Shown piece by piece: positions 12,001 through 23,449 of a stretch of 64,000 nucleotides of DNA. How positions within the stretch are numbered: the first letter of the stretch is position 1; every line of letters begins with the position of its first letter. The stretch spans positions 8,021,991 through 8,085,990 of the forward strand of contig BSYO01000024.1 in NCBI GenBank assembly GCA_033239525.1, read 5' to 3'. The position numbers and the translations under genes are program-made. Source of the DNA: Nepenthes gracilis (taxonomy: Eukaryota > Streptophyta > Magnoliopsida > Caryophyllales > Nepenthaceae). The notes under the pieces are model-generated. The model was not told where the DNA came from. It searched no databases and saw nothing but the letters and a program-made list of their open reading frames with translations.

Positions 12001-14300
12001 AAACCAAAATGAAATCTTGGAGAAGGTGTATCACTCAAGGTATACGATGCACCTAGGTGAGATAAAGATGTAACGTGATCTGATGAAGGTATTCTTGTAA
12101 AATGGTATGAAGTGAGATGTTTGTTTGTATCCAAATTCTCGTTTGTCATTAAGTCAAATTGGATCACCATAGCACAGTAGGGAAGTTGCAGTTTATATTG
12201 ATTCCAAGCAAGAAGTGAGAGCACATCTCCATGGATTTCATTGTTAGACTTTCGAGGACCACTGGAGACATTGACGTGATAAGAGTTGTTGTGGGTACTT
12301 ATATGGGTTGATATATATTCATTAGTCAATTAGAAAATAGATATATATAATGTGTGTGTGTATATGTTTATTAAGGAGAAAAATACCAAAAAACATTATT
12401 CTTTGGATTTGACCCTCACAAAATTAGCTGAATGTTTGGATAAAATTGTTATTTGTGATAATTGTCTAGGAGCAACAAAATGAGGGATATTTTGTTACAT
12501 TAAAAACAAGGTTTGGAGATACTAAAAGGGCTAATGATGATCAAATAAAATATTAGAAGGATCAATCAAATATTTAAACTCTCCTTAGATTTTCTCTTAT
12601 TCCTAAGATAATCTATTCTTTGTGTTGATTTAAACCGTACGCGTATATTTTATTGGTATTTTATAGATAAATAAAGAAGAGTGTGTGAAAATTTTAAAGT
12701 ATTCGAGTAAATGAAAGTTCGTGAGACTTAAAAGTAGTTTATACCTTTCTAATACATATTTTATTCCAGAAATTAATGTTGTTGATATAGAAGAAGGACG
12801 TTTATATTCTAGTGATCATCGTAAAGGATGATATCAGGGATATCATTAGTAAGGGTTCATCACAAATGGTATGAATATGCTATGAGTATAATCTTTGGAA
12901 GAATTATAGGGGTAGTGAGGTTATCATAAATGGCGAGTAACCTTATGATACTTATCCAATCGTTGGAAGCATAAATATACGACCTCTAGTTCACTATGAT
13001 AGAATAAGGTTTATGGAGATTATTATTATATCGTAAAGTCTATATCATTGTTATCTCGTATATTGGTAACTTCATATTAAGTAAATGATCAGATTCAATA
13101 GAATTCTTATTCAATTCTCGATGTCTAGTTATTCATATAGTTTTGGGTTGTAGATACGACATATTGTTGAGTCTCAAATAGTTGTTTGTATATTATATGT
13201 TATTATTAATTTTATATATTTAATATTATAATTTGAGATGCTTACTTATACTCTTATATTATTGATTTTATTTATTTGTTAGGTATTCAACTCGCTTTTA
13301 CTTTTTTTTTTTTTACTCAAGGTTGAAGAGATATCATAGGTATAATTGGGATTTGTGAGATTATTATTGAGTACTAGATAGAGGAGATTCCAAAATTAGC
13401 AGCTTATGAGTTAAAGTGTGAAAGATTTCTTTTATTATAGTTATTTTTTCTATAAAATAATTGGATATTTATGGTCGGAATTGTATCTCTTAATTTCAGT
13501 TGATAAATCAAGATATTTTTATCCTATGTTTTTGGAGGAATAATATTTATTGATATTTTAAATTCTTAATTCATTTATAGTAATGGATGTTGAAATTTAT
13601 GATAAATAAATAATAATTTCGGTGATTTGAAATATTTTTGCATGATTGGTCTGGGCCGAGTCTGGGGACTTAGGTTCAAGTCACCTCATGTCGTGCACTA
13701 AGAAAATTTTTATCACGTTCGTAGCTAACAAACTAGGTTTATGAGAATCCAGCTTTTTGTTAATTCATGTATGGTCAGTGTTCATAATTAATTAAGAAAA
13801 TGAATGTATATGTGATATTTTCTAGAGCTTATAATTTATATATGTGCTAGAACTAACTTTTTGAAAAGGTTGGACAGGTTGGATTTATAATATCTTTTAG
13901 AGGATATTTTAATAATTTTTTATTTATAGTAGAATTTATTTTCCACAATGTAAATTACTGTCTAGAATTATTATGATTGTGTTTTATGTATTTATAGTGT
14001 TGATGCATCTTGGATTGGGGTAGCTGACGGATTAGTGAGCCGCTTGTTCTTAAGGTCGAATTACAACAAGTCTAGTCTCTGTACTATTTGGCTTGGATCC
14101 TCCACATCACAACTCAAAAATAAGAAGTTAGAGGATTAGCGGCACTCGCTACTCAATATGTCATTCGACACTTAAGGTAGTAATCTTATTTGGAGTCTAT
14201 CTCAAGGGCTTTTTATAACCTTTGAATCAGCTTAGCCTTACTTGGGCGTCAAGATTGGTTGCTAGGCTGGGATTTATGGGATTATTTTGTAACGTCCAAA
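12001..14300. other. AT-rich intergenic or decayed repeat DNA
   Basis: No coding motif found. A 25-base word beginning TTTTATTATAGTTATTTTTT occurs at about 13431-13455 and again at about 14327-14351, hinting at the ends of a decayed element. T runs occur at about 13302-13313. Confidence 0.45.
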
Positions 14301-14354
14301 ATTAGCCCTGAGCATGTGAAAGACTTTTATTATAGTTATTTTTTCTATAGGATA

Positions 14355-14590
14355 TTGTCCGCTCTTGGGTTGTTGGGGAACTTATTTATTGGCGTCCCAT
14401 TTAAAACCAACACGCAGCCCGCACGATTTTGAGGGGACGGTTCGAGTCACCTCGGCCCACCGCCCCAAAACGCGTCCACAATGGAAGAGGTATCCATTAT
14501 TAATTAAGAAAATTTTATAAGGCAACTTACAATTTCGTTCACCTCCCCATCCGATGTGGGACCTTACAATCCACCTCCATCGGGATCCGA
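14355..14590. repeat. Intergenic repeat, copy 1
   Basis: Contains, in order, GATATTGTCCGCT, GGGGAACTTA, GGCGTCCCA, CAACACGCAGCC, AAACGCGTCCACAAT and CATCCGATGTGGGACCTTAC. The GATATTGTCC...CCGATGTGGGAC layout is a combination I recognise from intergenic repeats in many plant genomes. A near copy follows at 14728-14908. Between GAGGTATCCA and CATCCGATG this copy has extra AT-rich bases. Confidence 0.6.
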
Positions 14591-14727
14591 CGTCCCTTCT
14601 AGAATAGCACACCGGATCGGTATTGTTGACGAATTAGGGGATCATTTGGGCTTTGATGCCATTTCCTTAGGAGATGAAAGATGTAAGGGGATAAAGTAGA
14701 ACGCCCCCGACGCATCCGCACTGTAGA

Positions 14728-14908
14728 TATTGTCCGCTTTGGGCTGAGGGAACTTACGGCGTCCCAAGCCAACACGCAGCCTGCACGGTTTTGTTCCTGG
14801 CAGACGGCCCAACCGCCCCCAAAACGCGTCCACAATAGAAGAGGTATCCACGCCCTTTATAAGACACGCTTCGTTCACCTCCCCATCCGATGTGGGACCT
14901 TACATATT
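14728..14908. repeat. Intergenic repeat, copy 2
   Basis: Same word order as copy 1 but more compact: GATATTGTCCGCTTTGGG, GGCGTCCCA, CAACACGCAGCC, AAACGCGTCCACAAT, CCCTTTATAAG and CCGATGTGGGACCTTACA. Confidence 0.6.
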
Positions 14909-14910
14909 TA

Positions 14911-15300
14911 GTGTGCTGACATGAGGATTGTGGGCATCAATTAAAAAAACTATGATCAATCGGAGGAGATTCATTTCTTTTTATGAGAGATGCTGAATGC
15001 GGCAAATATTGTGGTTGCCATTAGGAGAGATATGCTGAGTTTTTTTGCAAATATTGGGGTTTTGACTTTCTCCCGGATAGCAATGAGTTTTTCAATGAAA
15101 TGGTTTATTCACTTTTGCCGGATGGGCTTGTAGCTCGGATTGAGGCCCAACTTGTGGACCATCACTTTGGTTGAAATCTTGTACATGTCAGTTGGAGTCC
15201 ATGCAAGACATTAGAGTTTTGAAGGAGGAACGTGATTAGCCGGTCTCGTAGGGATCTAGCAAGTGAACTCTCTATCTGCACACATATAAGGTACCAATTT
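14911..15300. other. No feature recognised
   Basis: Ordinary intergenic composition; no motif or repeat matched. Confidence 0.4.
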
Positions 15301-16219
15301 TTAAAATATGATAATTAGGAATAATTAAGTTAATATAAATAAATTGAGATTAAAAGCCATGGGAGAAATTGGATTGAAAAGCCCAAAGATCTAGAAATGT
15401 GGACATTGAAATGTTAATCTGTAAATAATATTTAAATTTTAAATTGTGGTAATCGCAACTTATTAAACTAATATAATCAAAATTAGGGTTCAAAGATATG
15501 AAATATTGAGTTAGAATGGTCGAAACGGGTTCACAATGGCGCATGCGTGAAGTTGGCTTGTTGCAAGCCTGCCCCAAACTTGACTTGCACTTCACGTGGG
15601 CTCGAGCCCCATCTCAAGCGTTGATTTCAGCAGAGGGTGCCCGAAGTGCGCTGACGCGTGCTTGAGCACCAGTTCGGCTATTTAAACATGTGCGGCTTCT
15701 CTCTTCGTCATTTTTTGGCAGATCTGTGAGAGAGGAGGGAGAGAGAGCATGGAGAAGAGAGAGGAGGAGATCGAGGCTCTCGGGTTCATTTCTGTCTTAG
15801 AGCTAGTTAAAGAAGTTGTAAATCGGGTCAAGGTAGGTGTACCCATATACTTTTCTTTCACTCTTTATACTTTTAGTTCTGTTCTTTTCGGGTATTCTCG
15901 TTCTGATACCCATCTATAGTTATATTTTATGAAATCGATATTTTGAGTATGCATATATGTCGCTTTTGATGATTGTATATGCTTCCGTTGGTTTTTATGA
16001 TTTATTTAGGTACATAGTAGCATCTTATCTGAACCAACGTTGTAACCAGAATTATAATGTTGGTGCCATGAATTTGTTATGACTTTGTGGATCCTATGTG
16101 CATTTGTTGTTGAGATAGATATATTATATAGGGATATTATACAGGTTTATATTAGTCTGACAGCCGTTTTACAATCAAAACCTTACCGGTTTTCAATAAG
16201 AATTTTGGGATTGTCACAA
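15300..16219 (+). repeat. Probable gypsy LTR
   Basis: A GC-rich block with CTTGAGCACC at 15661-15670 lies just before a TATA-like CTATTTAAAC (about 15677), followed by a purine-rich leader (GAGAGAGGAGGGAGAGAGAG). The stretch ends in GGATTGTCACA next to a PBS-like sequence. The left boundary is not defined. It resembles the larger LTR at 17417 in layout but not closely in sequence. Confidence 0.45.
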
Positions 16220-16234
16220 TTGATATCAAAGAAT
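16220..16234 (+). promoter_or_regulatory. PBS-like sequence
   Basis: ATTGATATCAAAGAA follows the presumed LTR end and resembles a decayed TTGGTATCAGAGC tRNA-Met primer site. Confidence 0.4.
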
Positions 16235-17290
16235 GAGATACCTTAGATTTGATCTGAATTTTATACGAAAGTTTAAATTAGAGTAAGATAGATTGAATAA
16301 GTAGATGAAAGTATAGGATGATTATGTTAGACCGAATAGTTCTAATTACCCTAATTTAAATAATTTAGGATAGAATTAAATCAAGATCGGTAGTTAAATT
16401 TGATTGTCTTGCTTACGGTGTCCTAATTAGTGTCCGAGTTGTGAGCTAACCTGCATTGTTCTTATTTCAAAAATGATATTAGTAGTTGCCATGGCATGCA
16501 TATGAAAAACTGCATGTGGTGGTGGCCAACTGCGAGATTGAGAAGTAGAGTATATGAATTTGCTTGAAAGGATGGTGAAATTTAAAAATCTTGGAGGATC
16601 TAGTTCGAAGTATTTGAAAAAAAACTCCACAATTTGTTATGTTTGATGATTTATTCTTCAGGGAGTAAGAATTTTGTATAATAAGTATGGTAGAACCTTC
16701 CCTTAAGAATGAGTAATTATGAATCTGGATCAACGATTTATTTTTCAGATAATAGTGTTCCCTAATATACCTTAAAATATTACAGTGGTAAATCGAGGAA
16801 TTGCCTCTGGGTCATAGGGGACATGGTGGTGTAAGAATAACGACTATTGGCCAAGTATATCTGGAATTATAGGTATACTGTTTACTATGGGATGTTAAAG
16901 TCGAGGTCCGTGGGTAGTACTTTAAATCATGTGAAATAATATGATCTTTTTCTTAATTTGACTGTTACATTAGTCGGTAATGTCTACTAACTCTGATCCG
17001 CGAGGATGAAATTTTTATATATTTTAGAATCTAAAGAAATTAAAAATAAAATGTGAAAGATAAATGTGTTTCGAAAAGTGCATTTGAACATGTTTCATGT
17101 TTATGCATTTATATTATGCTTTTATTTCCTTCCTTTAATTTATTTTGAGTATATTACTTACTGTCATTGATTATATTGTATATTATTAAGTATTTGGTCA
17201 ACTTCTTACTATTTTTTTCCCTTCATATGAGTACGAACTTATACCTGATGAGGTAGAGTAGAGGATTAGAAGTTGGTTAGGCTGCTAACG
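16235..17290 (+). other. Decayed internal region of a gypsy element
   Basis: Lies between a PBS-like site and a chromodomain tail, but no gag, protease, reverse transcriptase or integrase frame can be read. Either coding sequence was deleted or the flanking pieces come from different elements. Confidence 0.35.
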
Positions 17291-17371
17291 TTAGAAGATG
17301 ACTTTGAAGAAGCAACTTGGGAGCCTGAGATCGAAGTTCGGAAGAAATACCCTTATCTATTTGAGAATTGA
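17291..17371 (+). pseudogene. Chromovirus pol C-terminal tail (chromodomain end)
   Basis: A short plus-strand frame reads EEATWEPEIEVRKKYPYLF and ends in a stop. The ATWEPE...KYPxLF ending is the hallmark of the chromodomain at the C-terminus of integrase in chromovirus gypsy elements, where it directs integration to particular chromatin. Only the last part survives. About 45 bp further on is a purine-rich tract (AAGTGGGGGAGAG) and then an LTR start, the normal order of a 3' end. Confidence 0.7.
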
Positions 17372-17403
17372 AGTACATAAATTTTGAGAATAAAATTTTT
17401 ATA

Positions 17404-17416
17404 AGTGGGGGAGAGT
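17404..17416 (+). promoter_or_regulatory. Polypurine tract of gypsy family A
   Basis: The sequence AGTGGGGGAGAGT abuts TGTAATACCC. A G/A tract here primes plus-strand synthesis in LTR retrotransposons, so the LTR that follows is a 3' LTR. Confidence 0.65.
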
Positions 17417-19430
17417 TGTAATACCCAGATTCCCATTTGATCTATTTTAAATTTATTTATTAATTTTGAAATTTATTGGATACGTCAACTTAATGGTATT
17501 TTGTAAAAATTTTGAAGTGTTCAAATTCGTTGTTCTGTGCTCAATGCATGTTTCAGGCACAAGTGAGGTGCATTTTCCAATATGTTGGTGCTCGATGAGT
17601 ACTTGAGTCCCACTTGAGGACGGATTTTAGAGCTGCTGAGCTTGAATAGTGCTTGAGTGGCGCTCAAGTGTGGATCCGGTATATAAAAGGCGCTTTGGTT
17701 AGGGTTTCAGTCATTTTCACATGAAGTTGGGAGAAAAGAGAGGAAGAGAAGGAAGAGGAGGAGAGAGAAAGTAGTGATTGGACATCTTAGAGCTTCTGCT
17801 CATTAGATTTGCGGACTACAATGTTAAGGCAAGTCTCTGTATGCCAAATTCTTGGTCTATTTTGTGTCTGATATTATTTGTGTATATTTTAAAGATTTTC
17901 TTTACATGCGTGTTGTTTTTGTGTACCCCATTTATTTATTGCATATAGATGTATATTTTACCGGTTGTTCGGTGATTTTATGTGGTTTTGTGATTTATGG
18001 AAACCCGAACCGTATATGGGTATATTATGTATCAATATATTACAGAACTATGAACCAAGTCTTACATCAATTTGTATGCATACTACTAAGGGCAAAGTCA
18101 CTACAAGACCACGGTGGCCCGAGACCAATGGGGATCGATTGTGATCCGAGGCATGAGATTTTATGGTATCATTTCCGACGGAGAGGATTAATCCCGATGG
18201 GGATGTATGTGATATGTGGCCACTTCAGTCGATGCGAAGGTTGAGACATTTTGTAATTGACTTGCCCCACTATACATTTAAATGAGAACTATTATAAAAA
18301 ATTTATGAAAAATTAATATATTTGGATGTCTTAATATATAATTAAACTTGAGATTGCACCCAAAGTTACGAGTAACAAAATATAGTGAATAAGTTTTGAA
18401 TTTATGGGAGACAAGGTATGTAGATGACCTTGAGCTGTAGGCCTAAAACACAACTGAGCCTTAACCTGTCGGCCTAAATGCAGTAAAGCCTTGAGCTGTC
18501 GGCCTAAAATGCAGCCCATATAATCAAAGTTATCGGACGGGTGTAACCCTTCCTCAAGTTAGTATAATAATATTTGGTTCTCCGATTTCGTGTACACTTT
18601 ATATTTTTACATGTATTTGCGTAGACTATAATTTAAAGTGTGTGAATTGGCCCACAAACTGGCCAATAGGAATGTCTTGGACGTATGGATATGTGTTAAA
18701 CCTAAAACGTGTTTGTTTATATGTTTGGTTCCGGTATTTTTCTTATTTTCTACATAGGAGATTATAAGATTTGAATCCAAATAATGGTATTTGTCCCACA
18801 TGAATGTGATGACAGTGGTGATTGTGTGATGTGACTTCAAATCATGTGATATGATATCATATATGAGATTTGACCGAATCATTATTTGTTATGATTATGT
18901 CCCAAATGGATTGCTTGAGACGAATGATGATTTAGTATGAAACATGTCCTCGATTTTTAGAGGTTTATACGGATCTTGTGGTTTATTATATATAATTATA
19001 TGTGACTTCTCATTTTCTCTGATTGATATGTACTGTTTTATATGATGATACTTGCTGAACTCTCGACTCACGTTTTCATATTTTATCCCTTTAGACTAGT
19101 GACATAGATATGAGTATAGGTACTCGAACGAAATCAAGCAACATTGCTTATCTGGTGAGTATAGATGTTTGTGTCTATTAGGTTTTTGATCTCGAGGGGT
19201 TGTATTTAGTTTTGTATTTGGCAATTGTGGGCCGTTAAATATGTTGAGGATCTTTAGGTTATGTATCTTATGTAAATGAGTTATTGTTTTGTGGATATTC
19301 CCTTATTGACTCTTTGGATAGCACGTCATATTTTATATCTTTCGGGTTATGCTCGATGAGGTCCTATGAGGTTTGTTCATTGTTGGGTTCATTTTATATA
19401 TGGATTGTCATTGTGAATGATTTAATAGAT
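17417..19430 (+). repeat. 3' LTR of gypsy family A (copy A1)
   Basis: Begins TGTAATACCC and aligns through most of its length with the solo LTR at 37041-39029. Shared landmarks are 'cccatttgat', the GA-rich leader, 'gtgtctgata', 'actcacgttttcat', 'gactagtg' and 'ggtgagta'. TATA box TATAAAAG at 17682-17689. The right end is estimated from the length of the other copy; homology can be followed to about 19362. Confidence 0.65.
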
Positions 19431-20146
19431 TTTATCCTATTGTGAAATTTATTTTGACCTACGCATTGTGTGCTTAGGATGTGATGGATAATTAACGTGT
19501 TTTTGTGCCATTTATTTGCAAATTCTTGGAGACTTTTGTGGTCAAATGTCAAATGTACAAGCATCAGTTATCCTGTGATTATTGTCCATTCATCAATGCA
19601 TGAGCATATATTTATTAGTTTATAGTGATAGAATAAAATTTATTGATATTTTTAAGATATTTCTTGTAGTAATAACCTCTATTGTGATAGGGTTGGTAGA
19701 ACCTAACTTATTGTCGCATTTTGGATTTAGTAGATTCCAAGTTGTATTTATAACCTTATAGGTTCAATAATAACTCTTGATAGTCAATACTTGTATTGTC
19801 CTTAAGTCGAAATTACTTGGTATCATAAAGTCTTGGATAGTAGTATTTGGTTGTCATGCTATCGCTATTACTTTTGCTTTCTATTGATATTGTTATCCAA
19901 TATGGCTATTGTTCCTATATTATTAACCATATTACTTGCTAAGCTCCCGGCTCACAATTGGATATTGAGCACTTTGTTGAGTGTGGCTAGACTTTGGCTT
20001 TTGTCGGTGGAGCATTATTTACTTCGAGGTTCCGACCCTTATTTTTTGGATATATTCAGGTTTATGTTTACCTTTACCTCGTGTTTTGAGGAGATGAATT
20101 TTTCTTGCTAGAAAATATGATAAAATTGTTGTAGTTATGTAATATG
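19431..20146 (+). repeat. Gypsy LTR-like sequence interrupted by a copia element
   Basis: Contains TACTTGCTAAGCTCCCGGCTC, similar to the 'ACTTGCTGAACTCTCGACTCAC' stretch of family A and to related chromovirus LTRs. It ends at ATATG, the target site of the copia insertion; the same ATATG resumes at 24535. Confidence 0.45.
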
Positions 20147-21273
20147 TGTTAGTCATATTTTGAGTTGGTATATTCTATGACAGTATCAAGATGGTTATTT
20201 AATCTCTTGTTAGTGCGTTTGGTATTTGCAACTACATATTGGCCTAGAAGATTTTCATCGTTCTCACACCCGAATGCCATCATCGTCACATCTTAGGTTA
20301 ACGCCTTCCTTTCCTCCATTCCGCCCCTCTCCGGGTGTTGCGCTCGATGGGTACCCGAAGCGCACTTTCAAACCGGGGCACTCGATGATCGCCCGAGATG
20401 CCACCTAGGTGCAGTTTCTAGAACCGAGCACTCGATGATCGCCCGAGGCTCCAACCCAAGTGCATTTTCTAGAATCGGGACGCTCAATGAGCAGCGGGTT
20501 CATGATTTCTCCCAACCCTATCCCACGCCCGTCACTTGCCCGAGTAGCGATCGAGTGGTGCGACCCTTTTGTCTCCAAAGCAAATTTATTTTCAACCCTA
20601 GTTTTTGAGATTTCTATATATTCATGTCTTAATTCTTTAACCCCAACTTCCTTGGAACAACTTTGGAGTTGTATTTCATTTGAAAATCCCCTTCATCTTT
20701 GTGCTCCATTATTGAGAAAATTTTAGTCCATTGATTGTACTTGATTGACAAAGTTTTCTCTTCTTATCGTGCTTTTATCTTTATACTTCTTTCCGCCTAT
20801 TAACCTTCGTGGTGACGTCGGTGGCGTGGACATTGGGCTCCAATAGTATTCGACAATTCAAGTGATTTGAGAGGGAAGATTGAAATAAAGATCGGATGGC
20901 GTCCGGTTTTGTTGTCGTGGACAAATCCAATGAGTTCCTTTGTAGGGATTACAATATAGAAGTAAGTCGGCTAAGTTAGCGTGTTGTTACTACTCGATCT
21001 GTAAGATGATTTTCATAGTGTAAATCTTCTCTAGCCGTTGAAACCCGGATGATTTATCTCGATAGTCGTGATTATCGAGTTTTTCTTTCGTCATAAAAAA
21101 TTGTCCATTTATTATTATTTGTTATTGCCTTTATTTATATGTTCATATTGTTCATATAATATAGAATTAAATATTTTTTACGTGTATTAAATATTTATTT
21201 ATTTATATTACTTCCGCTAATTTATTGTAGGTTCGAAACTTTTGTGTAATTTGAGACCGAGAAGTTCCCTTCA
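20147..21273 (+). repeat. 5' LTR of the copia element
   Basis: Starts TGTTAGTC and ends CCCTTCA. It aligns end to end with 23450-24534. GC-rich U3 block at about 20330-20560 with two copies of ACTCGATGATCGCCCGAG, and a TATATA at 20615-20620. Confidence 0.88.
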
Positions 21274-21275
21274 AT

Positions 21276-21287
21276 TGGTATCAGAGA
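21276..21287 (+). promoter_or_regulatory. Primer-binding site of the copia element
   Basis: TGGTATCAGAGA lies 2 bp after the LTR end and matches the tRNA-iMet PBS (TGGTATCAGAGC) in 11 of 12 bases. Confidence 0.85.
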
Positions 21288-21315
21288 ATTACCCCGATCT
21301 GTGACCCCTGATTTA

Positions 21316-22884
21316 AATGTATGCAAGTGGATCGCTATCCATTCCTCCCTTCTTTAATGGGAGCACCTATATCTATTGGAAGGTTTGGATAAGAGTCTTT
21401 TTCAAATCTATAGAATGAACGTGTGTGAGCCAAGCACCCAAATTGGGTGGACTCCATTCAAAAGTACTTTGGGTGATGAACCGAAAACTATCTTTGTGGA
21501 CAAAAGAAGAGCTTGATTTGTATAATTTGAATAGCAATGGGTTACATGCCATTTTTATGGTGGTATCCCCAAAGAGTTTAAATGTTCGATGAATTCTATA
21601 CTCAATTAAATGATATAGTGAACTCCACTTTTAATTTAGGAGAATGAATTCCTGAAAATAAAATTATTAGAAAAGTTTTTAAATCGCTTCCCTAAATGCT
21701 TTAAAGCTAAAGTCACCCATATCAAAAAAAAGTAAAGATCTTGATAAAATGAAGATCGAAGAACTTGTAAGATCTCTCTAAATTTATGATCACACACTTT
21801 TTCAATCAAGGAAAAATAAATTGATTGCTCTAAAATTTATTAGGAAAGATAGAGACCGTGACTCTAATGAGGAGTCGAATAGTGATGAAGATTTTACCTT
21901 ATTTGTTAAAAATTTTAAAAAATTCTTGAAGAATAATAAACATTCTTCTAACAAACCAAAAGTGGATTTAAAAAGATCTCTTAAATTTGATAAGAAAGAT
22001 CGACGTGAAATTAAAGAAACTAAATCGAAAAATACCCAAGGTGTTCAATGTCACAAATCTAAAGGTTTTGGCTATTATCCTAATGAATGCCCCAATCTTA
22101 AATGCCAATAAGGTTAAGTTTTAAAAGCTTATACGATCTTGAGCGATGACAAAGAAGAAGATGTTAAAAGATGCACTGAAGAAAGCCCTGTCAAGTACAT
22201 AACTTTTGTGACCTCAATGTGTGAACTTGATGAATGTTTAAAAGAAAATATTACTCTATCCAATGACTCTGAGAATGAATTCGAGGCTGAATTGTATGAA
22301 CTTTAGGATACTTATGATAAATTATTTAAGAAATGCCTCTAGATAAAAAAAAAAACTAACGTGTCATTAAAGTCAAAATTGATTAAAATTGGAAAAGGAG
22401 AAATTAACTCTTAAATCCGAATTAAACACAAAAATTCAAGAAGTTGAGAAATTGAATAGCTCATTTACTGACAAGATCAAGACTCTTAAATTTAACCTTG
22501 AGGCTACTCACAATGATCTAAAGCAATTTTCAAATGGGTCCAAACAATTAGACTATATGCCCGACTTGGAAAAAATTAGAAAAAATAAAACCAGTTTGGG
22601 TTATTCGAAAAAAGTCTTAAAAGCCAATATTAACTTCAAAACTGTATTTGTTCGAGCCACTTCCATACTAAGACAAAGCAGTACTTTGTCTTGCCGTATT
22701 GATCAATCGTCAAGAGTTTCCCTCAAGAATTGGGTTAATTTCCAAAACATTAGGAAGCAATCGTATAGTTCGAACGTCAAGACTAAATATGTACCAACAT
22801 GTCAAGACTAAATATGTACCAACATGTCATGGGTGCGGCATTATTGGTCATATTCTCCTTAATTGCCCTAAAATGTCGTTGTAA
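21316..22884 (+). pseudogene. Copia gag, frameshifted
   Basis: Plus-strand pieces read as a copia capsid protein. Near 21340 is PPFFNGSTYIYWKVW, the start of a gag-type domain. Near 21760-21850 is LRSL followed by a stop and then KNKLIALKF, the end of that domain. At 22053-22094 is a zinc knuckle with two of its four ligands changed (C...S...Y...C). From 22389 a Lys/Glu-rich coiled coil is followed by SLGYSKK (about 22591-22611) and an intact CCHC knuckle CHGCGIIGHILLNC (22829-22870). Several stops and frameshifts separate the pieces, including one caused by a 25-bp tandem duplication at 22776-22825. Gag would package the element RNA; this copy cannot make it. Confidence 0.75.
22776..22825 (+). 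repeat. Perfect 25-bp tandem duplication in gag
   Basis: The 25 bases at 22776-22800 recur without change at 22801-22825. As 25 is not a multiple of 3, the reading frame shifts just before the intact zinc knuckle. Confidence 0.95.
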
Positions 22885-23436
22885 AATAATTTGCTACAAA
22901 ATCCAAAAGTAAAGCTTCTTCTTCACTGCATCAACCTTTTAAATGATCAAGTGTTGAACTTAAATAACACTATAAAACGTGATATGAAACTTTGGATTAA
23001 GAAGAGTGAGTTTCATTACCCTTTGATCATTCGTGACAAAAAGGGGGAGATAATCATCTCTTTTAGGAAGAAAAATGGGGAGATAATATCCTAGCTAGGG
23101 GGAGTTTTGTTTTATGGTTATTTATTTCCATTTATGATTCCTTTTGTCTATCTCCTGCTATTATTTCACTGCTATTATCTATATCTATACTAACCATAGT
23201 TGTCCAGGAATAGCAATTCCCAAATCTCCCCTGGCCAGCAGCTTAGCATCTTCCATTTTTTTCTTTTTTTTTCTTGTACTTCCTTATATAGTGTCGAATG
23301 TACCATTGATTTAATTTTCATATACCTTTGAGTCAATTTTCATGTACATAGGTTTTATCTCGGTGGTGTCTAACTCAGTGATTCTCTTATATTTTATTGT
23401 TGTATTTTTTTGTATGGATTTTTATCATGGAATTGC

Positions 23437-23449
23437 CAAAGAGGGAGAT
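23437..23449 (+). promoter_or_regulatory. Polypurine tract of the copia element
   Basis: AAAGAGGGAGAT directly precedes TGTTAG, the standard copia arrangement. Confidence 0.85.

Noticed and set aside
14355..14908. Cassandra-type LTR with 5S rRNA-like promoter
   Set aside because: No 5S-like conserved block was found in either copy.
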